56,194 nucleotides of DNA. It comes from Methylomonas methanica. GTDB taxonomy: Bacteria; Pseudomonadota; Gammaproteobacteria; Methylococcales; Methylomonadaceae. A program made the translations under genes and the position numbers. Positions 56,097 through 56,194 of the stretch are shown in pieces (position 1 is the stretch's first letter; each line of letters opens with the position of its first letter). The notes under the pieces are model-generated. The model was not told the DNA's origin and made no database searches. It saw nothing but the letters and a program-made list of their open reading frames with translations. The stretch covers positions 1 through 56,194 of the forward strand of contig LUUF01000109.1 of NCBI GenBank assembly GCA_001644045.1, written 5' to 3'.

Positions 56097-56194
56097 TTAG
56101 CGCCCGTAAATCTTGTCGAACACGCCGTTATCGTCGAAGTGTTGTTTCTGTATCGCACTCCAGCCGCCCAGTTGGGCGACGCTGACCAGTTCCA
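56097..56194 (-). CDS. sbp: Sulfate/thiosulfate-binding protein, C-terminal end (partial)
   Basis: Last 31 codons before TAA at 56097-56099: ELVSVAQLGGWSAIQKQHFD then DNGVFDKIYGR. The pattern (L/F)GGW-x2-(A/V)QK-x-HF-x-D-x-GVFD is the C-terminus of periplasmic Sbp/CysP. The remainder lies beyond the window. Its position before the EAL gene and near cysK and YeeE fits sulfur assimilation. Confidence 0.7.
   Translation of the reverse strand, partial: ELVSVAQLGGWSAIQKQHFDDNGVFDKIYGR

Overview
The window is a chromosomal segment of a gammaproteobacterium. The gene order maf(yceF)-yceD-rpmF-plsX-fabH-fabD-fabG, a PBP1b/LolA pair and DusA all fit that class. A Methylococcales (Methylomonas-like) methylotroph is my best guess from overall style, the complete urea uptake and urease set and the many two-component systems. 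No methane-oxidation gene lies in the window, so this assignment is inference. No rRNA, tRNA or CRISPR array was seen.

Left part (1-12.1 kb): the window opens inside a redoxin/membrane-domain fusion (minus strand), followed by mrcB-lolA. A tightly coupled minus-strand signalling operon comes next: outer-membrane barrel, periplasmic binding-like protein, hybrid histidine kinase, and a sigma-54 activator with receiver and PAS domains. Three small proteins then lead into the housekeeping block.

Housekeeping block (12.2-24.4 kb): dusA, folE, hemH, a membrane-anchored MutS-like ATPase, purT, a lytic transglycosylase, an HDOD protein, maf, and yceD-rpmF-plsX-fabHDG, closed by a strong terminator. 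Next (24.4-28.7 kb) is a minus-strand pair: an NCS1-transporter/hybrid histidine kinase fusion and its LuxR-type response regulator.

Nitrogen region (31-49.6 kb): a porin, urtABCDE (urea ABC importer), ureD, ureABC and ureEFG together make a urea uptake and hydrolysis pathway. This region is repeatedly interrupted by four copies of what looks like an undescribed element family. Each copy is bounded by two inverted, highly structured arms of about 260 bp whose outer ends read gtgtcgct...cgcgac. Element A (28737-31094) carries an AT-rich gene that reads through a single-base frame break into a downstream ORF with an RX4H (HEPN-like) motif. Element B (36643-37395) sits between urtB and urtC and holds only small palindromes. 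Element C (41769-43287) carries an AT-rich coiled-coil membrane protein. Element D (47636-47711) is two arm tips fused head to head with no cargo. Arm hairpins keep their pairing while changing sequence between copies, so structure, as RNA or single-stranded DNA, seems to be selected. No transposase or recombinase is encoded in the window. A yefM-yoeB toxin-antitoxin pair, an orphan antitoxin-like gene and two secreted proteins also lie among the urease genes.

Right part (49.7-56.2 kb): an exported glutathione-peroxidase-like protein, a CRY-DASH-type photolyase, a split YeeE/YedE pair, a FadL-type channel, cysK, an EAL-domain protein with one altered motif, and the last residues of a sulfate-binding protein. 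Several of these point to sulfur metabolism.
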